From: Ilumatobacter nonamiensis YM16-303
Lineage (GTDB): Bacteria; Actinomycetota; Acidimicrobiia; Acidimicrobiales; Ilumatobacteraceae
DNA length: 46,871 nt
Reading direction: 5' to 3'
Assembly (NCBI RefSeq): GCF_000350145.1
Contig: NZ_BAOL01000054.1
Coordinates: 1-46,871, forward strand
In this document: piece by piece, positions 15,035-24,231 of the stretch
Layout of the letters: every line of letters starts with the position of its first letter
Numbering within the stretch: the stretch's first letter is position 1
Position numbers and translations under genes: made by a program
Notes under the pieces: model-generated
Told to the model about the DNA's origin: nothing
The model's input: the letters and a program-made list of their open reading frames with translations, nothing else
The model's database searches: none

Positions 15035-16657
15035 ATGAACGACACCGGATGGAACCTGGCCGATCTCTTCGAAGCGATCGCAGCCGAGATCCCCGACGCA
15101 CTGGCTCAACAGCAGGGTGAGCGCCAACTGACGTGGAGCGAGTTCGACCGCCGAGCGAACGGCGTGGCCGCGGCGTTGCTCGCGGTCGACGGCGCCGCCG
15201 AGCAGGACAAGGTCGCGCAGTATCTCTACAACTCTCCCGAGTATCTCGAGTCGGTTTTCGGCGCGTTCAAGGCCGGAATGGCCGTGGTCAACACGAACTA
15301 TCGCTACGCGGCCGACGAACTCGTCTACCTGTGGGACAACGCCGACGTCACGACGGTCGTCTTCCACGGCACGTTCGCCGACCAGTGCGAGGCGGTGCGC
15401 GATCGGGTTCCGCGCGTCACCACGTGGTTCTGGGTCGACGACGGGTCGGGTGACTGTCCGAGTTGGGCGACGCCGTACGAGGCGATTGCGTCGGCGGGAA
15501 CGAGCGAGTCGGTCGCCGGTTCGTGGGGCCGGTCGGGAGACCACTTGGTGCTGCTGTACACCGGTGGGACCACCGGGATGCCGAAGGGCGTCATGTGGCG
15601 TCAGGACGATCTGTTCGGCGTGCTCGATGCCAACAACCGCAAGCGGCTGCCGCCGGAACAGGACCTCGACGCCGCCACCGCACGCATCACCAAGGCCGGT
15701 CCTCGGAACATGCCGAGCGCTCCGTTGATGCACGGAACGGGTTTCTTCAACGCGGTCAGCAACCTGATGATCGGTGGTTCGATCACCACCATGCAGGGCC
15801 GCTCGTTCAGCGCAGAGGAGTTCCTCGACGACGTCGAGCACTACGGCATCAACTCCACGTCGATCGTCGGCGATGCGTTCGCGAAACCGATCCTGCGTGC
15901 CCTCGACGCAGAACCCGACCGGTGGGACATCAGCTCGCTGCGCGTCATCGTGTCATCAGGCGTGATGTGGTCGAAGGAGAGCAAGGACGGCCTACTCCGA
16001 CACAACTCGCGATTGATCATGGTCGACTCGCTCGGTTCCTCCGAGGCGATCGGTATGGCGACCAACACCACGACGAAGGAATCGTCCGACTCGGCGAAGT
16101 CCGGCACGGCACGCTTCGAGCTGGGGCCGGACACGCGCGTGATCACCGACGAAGGCCGCGACGTGACTCCGGGATCCGACGAGCTGGGACGAGTCGCGAT
16201 CCGCGGGCGGACGCCGATCGGCTACTACAAGGACGAGACCAAGTCGGCGGAGACCTTCGTGATGATCGACGGCGCCCGCTACTCCATCCCCGGCGACTAC
16301 GCCACGGTCGACACCGACGGAACCGTCAACCTCAAGGGTCGCGGCAGTCAGTGCATCAACACCGGTGGCGAGAAGGTGTACCCGGAGGAGGTCGAGGAGT
16401 GTCTGAAACTGCACCCCGACGTCGCGGATGCTGCGGTGCTCGGACTCCCCGACGAGAAGTGGGGCGAAGCGATCAACGCGCTCGTCGAACTGACTTCAGG
16501 GGCAGCGCTGGACGAAACCGCACTCCGCAACCACGTCAAGGCGCATCTGGCGGCCTACAAGGCTCCGAAGCACGTGATGCAGATCGAATCCGTCGGTCGG
16601 GCAGCGAACGGCAAGCTCGACTACAAGGCACTCGCCGTCATCGCAGCAGCCGGCTGA
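15035..16657 (+). CDS. Acyl-CoA synthetase (ANL superfamily, FadD-like)
   Basis: 540 aa adenylate-forming enzyme that activates a carboxylic acid to acyl-AMP and then acyl-CoA. The P-loop A3 motif LLYTGGTTGMPKGVMW is near residue 170. SLGSSEAIGM corresponds to the A5 region. The A8 hinge is RGSQCINTGGEKVYPEEVEE. The C-terminal catalytic lysine lies in AANGKLDYKAL. The INTGGEKVYPEEVE block and MHGTGFFNAV resemble actinobacterial FadD proteins for fatty or steroid side-chain acids. Length is normal for the family. It follows the LLM gene by 15 bp. Confidence 0.9.
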   Translation: MNDTGWNLADLFEAIAAEIPDALAQQQGERQLTWSEFDRRANGVAAALLAVDGAAEQDKVAQYLYNSPEYLESVFGAFKAGMAVVNTNYRYAADELVYLWDNADVTTVVFHGTFADQCEAVRDRVPRVTTWFWVDDGSGDCPSWATPYEAIASAGTSESVAGSWGRSGDHLVLLYTGGTTGMPKGVMWRQDDLFGVLDANNRKRLPPEQDLDAATARITKAGPRNMPSAPLMHGTGFFNAVSNLMIGGSITTMQGRSFSAEEFLDDVEHYGINSTSIVGDAFAKPILRALDAEPDRWDISSLRVIVSSGVMWSKESKDGLLRHNSRLIMVDSLGSSEAIGMATNTTTKESSDSAKSGTARFELGPDTRVITDEGRDVTPGSDELGRVAIRGRTPIGYYKDETKSAETFVMIDGARYSIPGDYATVDTDGTVNLKGRGSQCINTGGEKVYPEEVEECLKLHPDVADAAVLGLPDEKWGEAINALVELTSGAALDETALRNHVKAHLAAYKAPKHVMQIESVGRAANGKLDYKALAVIAAAG

Positions 16658-16754
16658 TCGTCGACCTGCCACGACTCCGCCACGACGACGGAGAGAGCGC
16701 GACGCGATCGCGGAATCAGAGGTCGTCGTAGCGCAGTGTCGTAGCATCGGGCCG

Positions 16755-17489
16755 ATGGCGACCCCTCCCCCGACGCCGCTCGACTTCCGCTGGACCGACT
16801 ATGCCGGCGTGCTGTTCGACCTCGACGGCGTGATCACCCCGACCGCAAAAATCCACGAACACGCCTGGGGTGAACTGTTCTCTGCGTACGACTACACCGA
16901 GGCCGACTATCTCGCGTACATCGACGGCAAGCCGCGCTACGACGGCGTGCGCTCGTTCCTCGAGAGCCGAGGCGTCACGCTCCCCGAGGGAGACCCGGGC
17001 GACGCCCCCGGGGACGACACCGTGTGCGCACTCGGCAACCGCAAGAACGCGCTCTTCAACGAGATCCTCGATCGAGACGGCATCGCGCCCTATCCCGGGT
17101 CACAGTCGACGCTCGACCTGCTCGCTGATGCCGGCGTTCCGTCGGCGATCGTCTCGTCGTCCAAGAACGCGAAGCCGGTGCTCACCGCTGCAGGGCTCGA
17201 TGGTCGGTTCGACGTCGTGATCGACGGCATCGTCGCGGCCGATCTCGCCCTGAACGGGAAGCCGGCACCCGACAGCTACCTGCTGGGTGCGGAGCGTCTG
17301 GGCATCGATCCGCACCGGACCGTGGTCGTCGAGGACGCGGTGTCGGGCGTGGCGGCAGGAGCCAACGGCTCGTTCGCCGTCACGATCGGCGTCGACCGCG
17401 GCGCCGGCCACGACACCCTCCGCGAACACGGCGCCACCTTCGTCGTGGACGACCTCGAGGAACTCCTCCCCTCAGGGCGGATCGCGTAG
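16755..17489 (+). CDS. HAD-superfamily beta-phosphoglucomutase-like enzyme
   Basis: 244 aa. Motif I GVLFDLDGVITPT carries the nucleophilic Asp and the second Asp of the DxD. SAIVSSSKNAK supplies motif II, NGKPAPDSY the lysine, and RTVVVEDAVSGVAAG the acidic motif IV. The cap lies between residues about 25 and 110, as in beta-phosphoglucomutase. The likely reaction is beta-glucose-1-phosphate to glucose-6-phosphate. The stop overlaps the GTG of the GH65 gene by one base, and the pairing matches the usual HAD/GH65 couple (for example the mycobacterial Rv3400/Rv3401 pair). Confidence 0.85.
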   Translation: MATPPPTPLDFRWTDYAGVLFDLDGVITPTAKIHEHAWGELFSAYDYTEADYLAYIDGKPRYDGVRSFLESRGVTLPEGDPGDAPGDDTVCALGNRKNALFNEILDRDGIAPYPGSQSTLDLLADAGVPSAIVSSSKNAKPVLTAAGLDGRFDVVIDGIVAADLALNGKPAPDSYLLGAERLGIDPHRTVVVEDAVSGVAAGANGSFAVTIGVDRGAGHDTLREHGATFVVDDLEELLPSGRIA

Positions 17490-19900
17490 TGGCGTCGAAT
17501 CACCTTCCTCCGCCGAGCGGTCTGGAGTCGCACCGGTTCCCAGTCGAGCCGTGGCGGCTCGTGGAGACCGAGTACCACAGCGACGACCTCGGACACACCG
17601 AGACGCTCTTCGGAGTCGGCAACGGCTACCTCGGCATGCGCGCCAACCCCGAGGAAGGGCGCGACGCCCACTCGCACGGCACGTTCATCAACGGTTTCCA
17701 CGAGACGTGGGAGATCCAGCACGCCGAGAACGCGTTCGGATTCGCGAAGGTCGGTCAGACGATCGTCAACGTGCCGGACGCGAAATTGATCAAGCTCTAC
17801 GTGGACGACGAACCGTTGCTCCTCGCCGACGCCGACCTGGAGCACTACGAACGCTCGATCGACTTCCGCACCGGCTATCTCACCCGCGACCTCCTCTGGC
17901 GCACGCCGGGCGGCAAGCGCATCCACGTGCGATCGACACGGATGGTGTCGATGGCCGAACGCCACCTCGCCGTGATGACGTTCGAGGTCACGCTCCTCGA
18001 CGAAGCGGCGCCGGTCGTGATCTCGTCCCAGCTCCTCAACCGACAGGACGGTGAGGACGAATACCACGTGGTCGGCGCCGCTCTCGGCGAAGGAAACCCC
18101 GAACACGACCCGCGGAAGGCCAGCGAGTTCGAGCAGCGCGTTCTACGACCGACCACGCGCGAGGACTCGACCGACGACGAGGGCTCGGGCGACGTGATCC
18201 TCGGCTACACGTGCGTGAACAGCGGAATGACGCTCGCGTGCGGCTACCACCACCACGTCGACACCGCGTCGCACTTCGCCGCGACGACGGAACTGGGAGA
18301 CGACCTCGCGAAGACCGTGTTCGAGATCGCCGGCGAGCCGAACGTGCCGATCACGATCACGAAGTACGTGGCGTACCACACCTCGACGGGCGTGCCGTGC
18401 GAGGAGCTCGCCGATCGCTGTACGCGCACGCTTCGGCGAGCCGTTCGCACCGGGGTCGATGAACTCCGCAACGAACAGGTGGGAACCCTCGATCGATTCT
18501 GGGCGAGCGCCGACATCGAGATCACCGGCGACGACACCGCACAGCAGGCGATGCGGTGGAACCTGTTCCAACTCGCCCAGGCGTCGATCAAGACCCAAGA
18601 ACAGGGAATCGCCGCAAAGGGTGTCACGGCCGGCGGCTACGACGGGCACTACTTCTGGGACACCGAGGTCTACGTGGTCCCGTTCCTCGCCTACACCGAC
18701 CCGATCGCGGCGCGCAAGCTGTTGCGCTTCCGGTGGCACATGCTCGACGCTGCACGCCGACGGGCCCGCGAGCTGAATCAGGAAGGCGGGCTCTTCCCCT
18801 GGCGCACGATCAACGGTGAAGAGGCATCGGCGTACTACGCGGCAGGTACCGCCCAGTACCACATCAATGCAGACGTGGTCTTCGCGCTGGCCCGCTACCT
18901 CGACGCGACCGGCGACGTCGAGTTCCTGGCCGACGAGGGCGCCGAGATCCTCACCGAGACCGCTCGACTCTGGAACGACCTCGGCTTCTACGCCACCAAC
19001 AACAGCGGGTCGTTCCACATCCACCGGGTGACCGGTCCCGACGAATACACGACGGTGGTCAACGACAACCTGTACACGAACGTGATGGCGCGCTTCAACC
19101 TGCGCTACGCGGCGCGCACCGTGCGCTTCCTCGCCGAGTGGAACCCCGAGGCGTTCGCGTCGCTCCAACGGCGTACCGGACTCCGCCTCGGCGAGCTCGA
19201 CGACTGGGACGCGGCGGCCGACGCGATGTTCATCCCCTACGACGAGCGGAGCGAGATCCATCCCCAGGACACGGCGTTCCTCGACCTCGAGCCGTGGGAC
19301 TGGAAGGGCACCGGGCTCGACAAGTACCCGCTCCTCCTGCACTTCCATCCGCTGGTCATCTACCGCCACCAGGTGCTCAAACAGGCCGATGTGGTGCTGG
19401 CGATGTATCTCCGCTCGCCGTACTTCACGGCCGAACAGAAGCGCCGCAACTTCGACTTCTACGACCCGATCACCACGGGCGACTCGTCATTGTCCGCGTG
19501 CGTGCAGGGCATCGTGGCCGCGCAGGTCGGCCGGGACGAACTCGCCCACGACTACTTCGAGCGAGCGCTGTATCTCGACATCTGCGACGTGCACGGGAAC
19601 ACGAGCGACGGCGTCCACATCGCGAACTGCGGCGGGGTGTGGGCGGCGATCGTGCACGGGTTCGCCGGCATGATCGAGGACGGTCTCGCCTTGTCGTTCG
19701 CCCCGCGGTTGCCGACGCAGTGGAGCGGAGTCCGGTTCCGGGTCCACCGCCACGGCTCCACGATGCAGGTCGAACTCACTCCCGATGGCGCTCAGTTGTC
19801 CCACGTCGAGGGGATCGGGGTGCCGGTGAAGGACGGTGAGGTCGAGATCGTCGTCGAAGCGGGCGTGACGCATCACGTCGCGCGTGCGCCGAGCGAATGA
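17489..19900 (+). CDS. Glycoside hydrolase family 65 phosphorylase (trehalose/kojibiose/maltose type)
   Basis: 803 aa, a normal GH65 length. The N-terminal beta-sandwich begins with ETLFGVGNGYLGMRANPEEG. The (alpha/alpha)6 barrel includes GYDGHYFWDTEVYVVPFL and QEGGLFPWRTINGEEASAYY. The catalytic acid Glu is in GPDEYTTVVNDNLYTN (about E519). A C-terminal sheet with RVHRHGSTMQVELTPDG follows. GH65 phosphorylases cleave alpha-glucosides with inversion to give beta-glucose-1-phosphate, which the adjacent HAD mutase would use. Which disaccharide is cleaved cannot be told from sequence alone; trehalose or a related sugar is plausible. A hydrolase activity cannot be excluded. Confidence 0.88.
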   Translation: MASNHLPPPSGLESHRFPVEPWRLVETEYHSDDLGHTETLFGVGNGYLGMRANPEEGRDAHSHGTFINGFHETWEIQHAENAFGFAKVGQTIVNVPDAKLIKLYVDDEPLLLADADLEHYERSIDFRTGYLTRDLLWRTPGGKRIHVRSTRMVSMAERHLAVMTFEVTLLDEAAPVVISSQLLNRQDGEDEYHVVGAALGEGNPEHDPRKASEFEQRVLRPTTREDSTDDEGSGDVILGYTCVNSGMTLACGYHHHVDTASHFAATTELGDDLAKTVFEIAGEPNVPITITKYVAYHTSTGVPCEELADRCTRTLRRAVRTGVDELRNEQVGTLDRFWASADIEITGDDTAQQAMRWNLFQLAQASIKTQEQGIAAKGVTAGGYDGHYFWDTEVYVVPFLAYTDPIAARKLLRFRWHMLDAARRRARELNQEGGLFPWRTINGEEASAYYAAGTAQYHINADVVFALARYLDATGDVEFLADEGAEILTETARLWNDLGFYATNNSGSFHIHRVTGPDEYTTVVNDNLYTNVMARFNLRYAARTVRFLAEWNPEAFASLQRRTGLRLGELDDWDAAADAMFIPYDERSEIHPQDTAFLDLEPWDWKGTGLDKYPLLLHFHPLVIYRHQVLKQADVVLAMYLRSPYFTAEQKRRNFDFYDPITTGDSSLSACVQGIVAAQVGRDELAHDYFERALYLDICDVHGNTSDGVHIANCGGVWAAIVHGFAGMIEDGLALSFAPRLPTQWSGVRFRVHRHGSTMQVELTPDGAQLSHVEGIGVPVKDGEVEIVVEAGVTHHVARAPSE

Positions 19901-19903
19901 GGG

Positions 19904-19918
19904 CTCCGCCCGACGGAG
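19904..19918. terminator. Short hairpin between convergent genes
   Basis: CTCCG (19904-19908) and CGGAG (19914-19918) form a 5-bp stem in the 18 bp separating the GH65 stop from the lipoprotein stop. It is small and lacks a T tract. Confidence 0.3.
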
Positions 19919-20479
19919 TCACTCGATGAGGTCGCCGACTTCGTAGAAGCGATCCTCGAATCCCTCGCGCGGCACGAAGTCGCCGAGCCTGACGATCAAC
20001 TCGTACCGCTCACCGGTCGTCGCGTCGGTGATCTCGCACCGCAACTCGTCGCCGTCCAGCACCGTCGACTCGGTGGGACAATCGACGTCCGCCGGATCGA
20101 TCTCGGCTCCGACTTCGGGTCCGAGCACGACTGCTGCCTCTTCCTCGACCAGCGTCATCTCGTCGGCCACCACGACGTTCGACGCAGCGAGATAGATCTC
20201 GTCGTCGGTCTCGAGGACGCCTTGGAACGTGACCGTCGAGCCATCAGGCGCCGTGGCCGTGCAGGTGAACTCCTCGCCTTCCTCCTCCTCGGCCGGGTCC
20301 TGACATTCGGCGTCCGTCATCTCGAAGCCGAGCACCTCGCTCAATTCACCCTCGATCAGTTCCTCGCCGGCACTCGCCGGCGACGAGCCGCCGATGGAGA
20401 ACGAGCATCCGGAAACCGCGGCGAGCACACCGACGATTCCGAGAACCCGGCGACGACGGGGAAGACGGCAGATCAACAT
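19919..20479 (-). CDS. DUF4333-like secreted lipoprotein
   Basis: 186 aa with a basic n-region (CRLPRRRR), a hydrophobic stretch (VLGIVGVLAAVSGC) and a lipobox Cys near residue 25. The mature part has two similar halves, each with an EC or DCP start and a G/D-E-x-x-C-x pattern (EEFTCTATAPDGSTVTF and DELRCEITDATTGERYEL). This is the arrangement of DUF4333-type actinobacterial lipoproteins, of unknown function. An alternative start at 20509 would add ten residues. It lies downstream of arsJ on the same strand, with 55 bp between, and may be unrelated to it. Confidence 0.7.
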   Translation of the reverse strand: MLICRLPRRRRVLGIVGVLAAVSGCSFSIGGSSPASAGEELIEGELSEVLGFEMTDAECQDPAEEEEGEEFTCTATAPDGSTVTFQGVLETDDEIYLAASNVVVADEMTLVEEEAAVVLGPEVGAEIDPADVDCPTESTVLDGDELRCEITDATTGERYELIVRLGDFVPREGFEDRFYEVGDLIE

Positions 20480-20534
20480 TTCGAGCACGCGGCCATCAAA
20501 GCAGACCATCACCCGAGCGGTGCATTCGTCGCCG

Positions 20535-21767
20535 TCAGGCCGGGACGGTGTCGACGACGATCGACCGCTCGCTGGCGATCGGTGGCAGCCGCAACGTGAG
20601 GAGCCAGGTGATCGCCAGCGCGATCGCGGAACCGACGAGGGCGAGCGTGAGCCCTCCCCAGAGATAGAGCACACCCGAGAGCAGGGTTCCCACGAGTCGG
20701 CCGGCCGCGTTGGCGGAGTAGTAGAAGCCGACGTCGAGCGAAACATCATCATCGTCGGCGTACGCCAGGATGAGATAGCTGTGCAGCGATGAGTTGAGGG
20801 CGAACACGACACCGAACACGATCAAGCCCCCGACGATGGCGATCGTGGTTGCGAAGTCGGCGCCGACCGCAGCCGCGATCACCGTGGCGATGACCGCGAG
20901 CACGAGCGACCACACCCGCGCCGCGTGGATCTCGTCGAGGGGTTGATTCCGCCGGCGCAGGAAACGCGGCGCCGCCGTTTGCACGATGCCGTATCCGATC
21001 GTCCACAAGGCGAGGAACGCACCGATCGCCTCGAAGCTCCAGTGGAGTTCGTCATCGAGGAACACCGGCAGCGCGACGACGAACCAGATGTCTCGCGACG
21101 CGAACAGGAAGAAGCGCGCGGTGGCCAGCCGGTTGATCGCGGCCGACTTCGAAAGGATCGACCGGAGCGGCGGCTTCTTCTTCGACCGACCGATGTCCTC
21201 GTCGAGCATGATCGCCACCGCCGCGAGTGCCGCGGCGACGAGCCCCGCCAGCGCCCACAGCGCTGCGTCGTAGCCGATCCAGGAGAGCAGCCAGGCGCCG
21301 ATGAAGAAGCCGAGACCCTTCAACGCGTTCTTCGAACCGGTCAGGATGGCGACGAGTCGGAACAGCGCGCCATCGCCGTCACCAGCGACGAACTTGACGG
21401 CGCTCTTCGAGCTCATCTTCGTGAGGTCCTTCGCGACGCCGGAGAGTGCCTGCGCGCCCATCACGTACGCCACCGAGACCCACTCCACCCAATCGGTCTG
21501 TTGGAGCGTGAGCGCGATCAGCGCGAACACCTGCAGTCCGAGACCGGCGATCAACGTACGGTTCAGGCCCGTCCGCGCTCCGACCCAGCCACCGACCAGG
21601 TTGGTGATGACGCCCATGAACTCATACGCCAGGAACAGGAACGCGAGCGCGACCGGCGAGTAGCCGAGTTCGTGGAAGTAGAGCAGGACCAACATCCGCA
21701 GCGCGCCGTCGGTGATGGTGAATGCCCAGTACCCGGCGGTGACGAGGACGTAGTTGCGGAGTTTCAT
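20535..21767 (-). CDS. arsJ: ArsJ-like organoarsenical efflux MFS transporter
   Basis: 410 aa with 12 predicted helices. The opening MKLRNYVLVTAGYWAFTITDGALRMLVLLYFHELGYSP and the segment GVAKDLTKMSSKSAVKF are typical of the ArsJ branch of the major facilitator superfamily. ArsJ exports 1-arseno-3-phosphoglycerate, the unstable product of arsenate addition by the partner GAPDH, so arsenate leaves the cell. The GAPDH gene ends 16 bp upstream, giving the classical gap-arsJ pair. The ATG at 21767 is used. It is the last gene of the four-gene ars operon. Confidence 0.9.
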   Translation of the reverse strand: MKLRNYVLVTAGYWAFTITDGALRMLVLLYFHELGYSPVALAFLFLAYEFMGVITNLVGGWVGARTGLNRTLIAGLGLQVFALIALTLQQTDWVEWVSVAYVMGAQALSGVAKDLTKMSSKSAVKFVAGDGDGALFRLVAILTGSKNALKGLGFFIGAWLLSWIGYDAALWALAGLVAAALAAVAIMLDEDIGRSKKKPPLRSILSKSAAINRLATARFFLFASRDIWFVVALPVFLDDELHWSFEAIGAFLALWTIGYGIVQTAAPRFLRRRNQPLDEIHAARVWSLVLAVIATVIAAAVGADFATTIAIVGGLIVFGVVFALNSSLHSYLILAYADDDDVSLDVGFYYSANAAGRLVGTLLSGVLYLWGGLTLALVGSAIALAITWLLTLRLPPIASERSIVVDTVPA

Positions 21768-21783
21768 GGCGGTGGATCGTTCG

Positions 21784-22803
21784 TCAGCGGGACGGAAGTG
21801 TGCTGGCGATCTTGGCGGCGAGGTCGGCCATGCGGAACGCGTAGCCGTACTCGTTGTCGTACCAGACGAGCACTTTCACCATCCGGTCGTCGATGACCAT
21901 CGTGGACGGTGCGTCGACGATGCCGGATCGGGTGTCGTTCGTGTAGTCCGCCGACACCAGCGGCCGTTCCTCGTACCCGAGGATGCCCTTCAGCTCGCCT
22001 TCGGCAGCTTCGCGCAGCAGCGCGTTGACCTCGTCGACCGTGACATCGCGCGACACGGTGAACACCGCGTCCGTGAGCGATGCATTCAGCAGCGGAACGC
22101 GCACCGCGGTTCCGTTCAGCTTGCCGGTCAGTTCGGGGTAGATCATCGTGATCGCCGTGGCCGAGCCGGTCGAGGTCGGGATCAACGAGTTAAGCGCCGA
22201 CCGCGCTCGGCGCAGATCCTTGTGGGGCGCGTCGACGATCACCTGGGTGTTCGTCACGTCGTGGATCGTGGTGATCGCTCCACGCTCGATCCCGATGCCT
22301 TCGTGGAGGACCTTCACAACCGGTGCCAGGCAATTCGTGGTGCACGACGCAGCGGTCACGATGTGGTCGGTGGCCGGGTCGTAGAGGTCGTCATTGCACC
22401 CCATCACGACGTTGAGCACCCCGTCGCTCTTGACCGGTGCGGCGACGATCACCTTGCGCACACCGTGCTCGAAGTACGGCTCGAGCGTCTCGGTCGTCCG
22501 GAACGCACCGCTGCACTCCAGCACGACATCGACGCCGTGCTCCGCCCACGGCACGAGTTCGGGCCGCCCCTCCGACGACCAGCTCACGTCGCTTCCGTCG
22601 ATCGTCACCTTGCTGCCGTCGGTCGCGACCGTGCCGCTGTACCGACCGTGGACGGTGTCGAACTCCAGGAGGTGTGCAGCCGTGGCGGCATCTCCGGAGA
22701 GCTCGTTGATGTGCACGAGTTCGAGCTCGGGACGTTCGCGCAGCGCCCGTACGACGAGTCGACCGATCCGCCCGAAACCGTTGATTCCCACTCGCACCGT
22801 CAC
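21784..22803 (-). CDS. ArsJ-associated glyceraldehyde-3-phosphate dehydrogenase
   Basis: 339 aa, full length. The NAD-binding start is [19 protein letters not shown]. The catalytic Cys is C154 in [20 protein letters not shown] and [16 protein letters not shown] are standard GAPDH blocks. In this setting the enzyme uses arsenate in place of phosphate, forming 1-arseno-3-phosphoglycerate for ArsJ. GTG at 22803 is the start; it overlaps the arsC stop (GTGA), so translation is coupled. The organism presumably has a separate glycolytic GAPDH elsewhere. Its operon position, rather than any single residue, argues for the arsenic role. Confidence 0.9.
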   Translation of the reverse strand: MTVRVGINGFGRIGRLVVRALRERPELELVHINELSGDAATAAHLLEFDTVHGRYSGTVATDGSKVTIDGSDVSWSSEGRPELVPWAEHGVDVVLECSGAFRTTETLEPYFEHGVRKVIVAAPVKSDGVLNVVMGCNDDLYDPATDHIVTAASCTTNCLAPVVKVLHEGIGIERGAITTIHDVTNTQVIVDAPHKDLRRARSALNSLIPTSTGSATAITMIYPELTGKLNGTAVRVPLLNASLTDAVFTVSRDVTVDEVNALLREAAEGELKGILGYEERPLVSADYTNDTRSGIVDAPSTMVIDDRMVKVLVWYDNEYGYAFRMADLAAKIASTLPSR

Positions 22804-23456
22804 GACAGCACCCCGAGCGTCGCCATGAGCGCCTCGACGCGGGTGCGAACGTCATCGCGAACTTCTGCGAGTTCGTCCGGATTCAAGCGGCGCGGACTCG
22901 GAATGTCCCAGTCGACGTAGCGCTTGCCTTCGAGGATCGGGCACGCCTCGCCGCAACCCATGGTGACGATCACGTCGGCTCCGCGCATCACCTCGTCGGT
23001 CCAGGGCTTCGGGTACTCGTTCGAGATGTCGATCCCGACCTCCGCCATCGTCTCGACGACCCGGCGGTTGCTGTCCGCTGACGGTGACGACCCTCCGGAG
23101 AACACGTCGACGCGGTCCCCCGCGAGGTGGCGCATCCAGCCCGCCGCCATCTGGGACCGACCGGCGTTGTGGTCGCACAGGAACAGCACGCCGGGTCGCG
23201 CGCCCGCCGAGCTCTCGAGCCTCGCGAGCCCGGTCAGGCGGTCATTCGTCAGTCGTTCGATCAGCACGGGAAGCCACATCGAAATCGTGGCCTCCGACGC
23301 GAGCTTCTGTCGAGAGTCCTCGACGCAACGCTCGATGGTCTCGGAGTTGAAGAGTCCTTCGAACTTGAGTTGCAGACGCTCGACGGCGCCGTTCATCAGC
23401 TCCATTTCCTCCGAGGTCATGGAAACGCCCCTCGGGCGTCGCTCTACCGCGCTCAT
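22800..23456 (-). CDS. arsC: Arsenate reductase, LMW-phosphatase type with N-terminal helical domain
   Basis: 218 aa. Residues about 15-80 form a helical domain ([35 protein letters not shown]) like the three-helix bundle of corynebacterial ArsC proteins. The phosphatase-fold domain has the P-loop [12 protein letters not shown] with C94 and R100. [24 protein letters not shown] follows, containing C168 and C172. Corynebacterial relatives reduce arsenate through a mycothiol adduct and mycoredoxin; C168 and C172 could instead allow a thioredoxin-type relay. The ATG at 23456 has an AAAGGA Shine-Dalgarno. It lies between the ArsR fusion and the GAPDH gene. Confidence 0.88.
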   Translation of the reverse strand: MSAVERRPRGVSMTSEEMELMNGAVERLQLKFEGLFNSETIERCVEDSRQKLASEATISMWLPVLIERLTNDRLTGLARLESSAGARPGVLFLCDHNAGRSQMAAGWMRHLAGDRVDVFSGGSSPSADSNRRVVETMAEVGIDISNEYPKPWTDEVMRGADVIVTMGCGEACPILEGKRYVDWDIPSPRRLNPDELAEVRDDVRTRVEALMATLGVLS

Positions 23457-23476
23457 GTGGTTGTCCTTTCGCTGGT

Positions 23477-24124
23477 TCACGTGATGTGAGTGGAGATTCG
23501 GGAGTCCAGGTCGGCGAGCACGGCGTCGAACGCTCGCGGATCGTCCGCCTCGACGGGGTCGGGGAGCGACCAGTGCCACCACGACGGGTCGGGGTCGAGT
23601 TCTTCGTAGGCCCGATCGCACACCGTCACGACCTGCACGGTGTGCAAGGGACCTGCGATCAGGCTCGGCGCTGCGTGCGACAGGTCGAGTCCGAGTCGCG
23701 CTCCGGCGGCGACCGCATCGGGATGGACACGATCGGCGGGGTGGGTACCCGCCGACGACGCCGGTGTCCCGATGCGCTCCTTCCAGAGCGCCGAGGCGAG
23801 CTGCGAGCGTGCCGAGTTGTGGGTGCACACGAAGAGCACCGACGAGGGAGCCGAGGCGATCGGCAATCCGAGTGCGTGCAACGGTTGTCGGTCCAGGCGC
23901 ACGTATCGGCGGCGGCGGTCGCCGGAGGACTCGAATCGGACGATCAGTCCGACCTGCTCGAGCACGTCGAGATGGTGGGCCAGGAGATTGCCCGCCAGCC
24001 CCAGTCGGGCGGCGAGCTCACTCGGTGCCCGATCGCTCAGGCTCAACTCATCCACGATCGCCAGTCGGCTCGCGTCGGAGAGTGCCGCGTGCACCCGCGA
24101 GCGTTTCGCTCGGTCCGCTTCCAT
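23477..24124 (-). CDS. arsR: ArsR-family regulator fused to LMW-phosphatase (ArsC-like) domain
   Basis: 215 aa in two domains. Residues 1-85 are an ArsR winged helix: VHAALSDASRLAIVDELSLSDRAPSELAARLGLAGNLLAHHLDVLEQVGLI. Residues about 93-215 are a low-molecular-weight phosphatase/arsenate-reductase domain with the P-loop VLFVCTHNSARSQ (C100, R106) and a further Cys in VVTVCDRAYEE (C169). The HTH part has no cysteine, so arsenite sensing by the usual ELCVCDL site is absent; the fused domain may act as sensor or enzyme. The start at 24124 is chosen, with ATG 24133 as alternative. It is first in the ars operon, with a palindromic operator just upstream. Confidence 0.85.
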   Translation of the reverse strand: MEADRAKRSRVHAALSDASRLAIVDELSLSDRAPSELAARLGLAGNLLAHHLDVLEQVGLIVRFESSGDRRRRYVRLDRQPLHALGLPIASAPSSVLFVCTHNSARSQLASALWKERIGTPASSAGTHPADRVHPDAVAAGARLGLDLSHAAPSLIAGPLHTVQVVTVCDRAYEELDPDPSWWHWSLPDPVEADDPRAFDAVLADLDSRISTHIT

Positions 24125-24140
24125 GACGGCCATTATCCAC

Positions 24141-24154
24141 TCAACGAACGTTGA
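24141..24154. promoter_or_regulatory. Ars operon operator (TCAACGAACGTTGA)
   Basis: TCAACG and CGTTGA form a perfect inverted repeat around AA, 17 bp before the arsR start. This fits an ArsR autorepressor site. The acyl-CoA dehydrogenase gene diverges on the other side, so it could be affected too. Confidence 0.7.
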
Positions 24155-24231
24155 ATCACCGCCCAGGACCCGAGTTCGCCCAGAGTTCATCTTCGGCCCT
24201 GCCGCGTCGAGCGATCGGTACCGTTGCCGCG

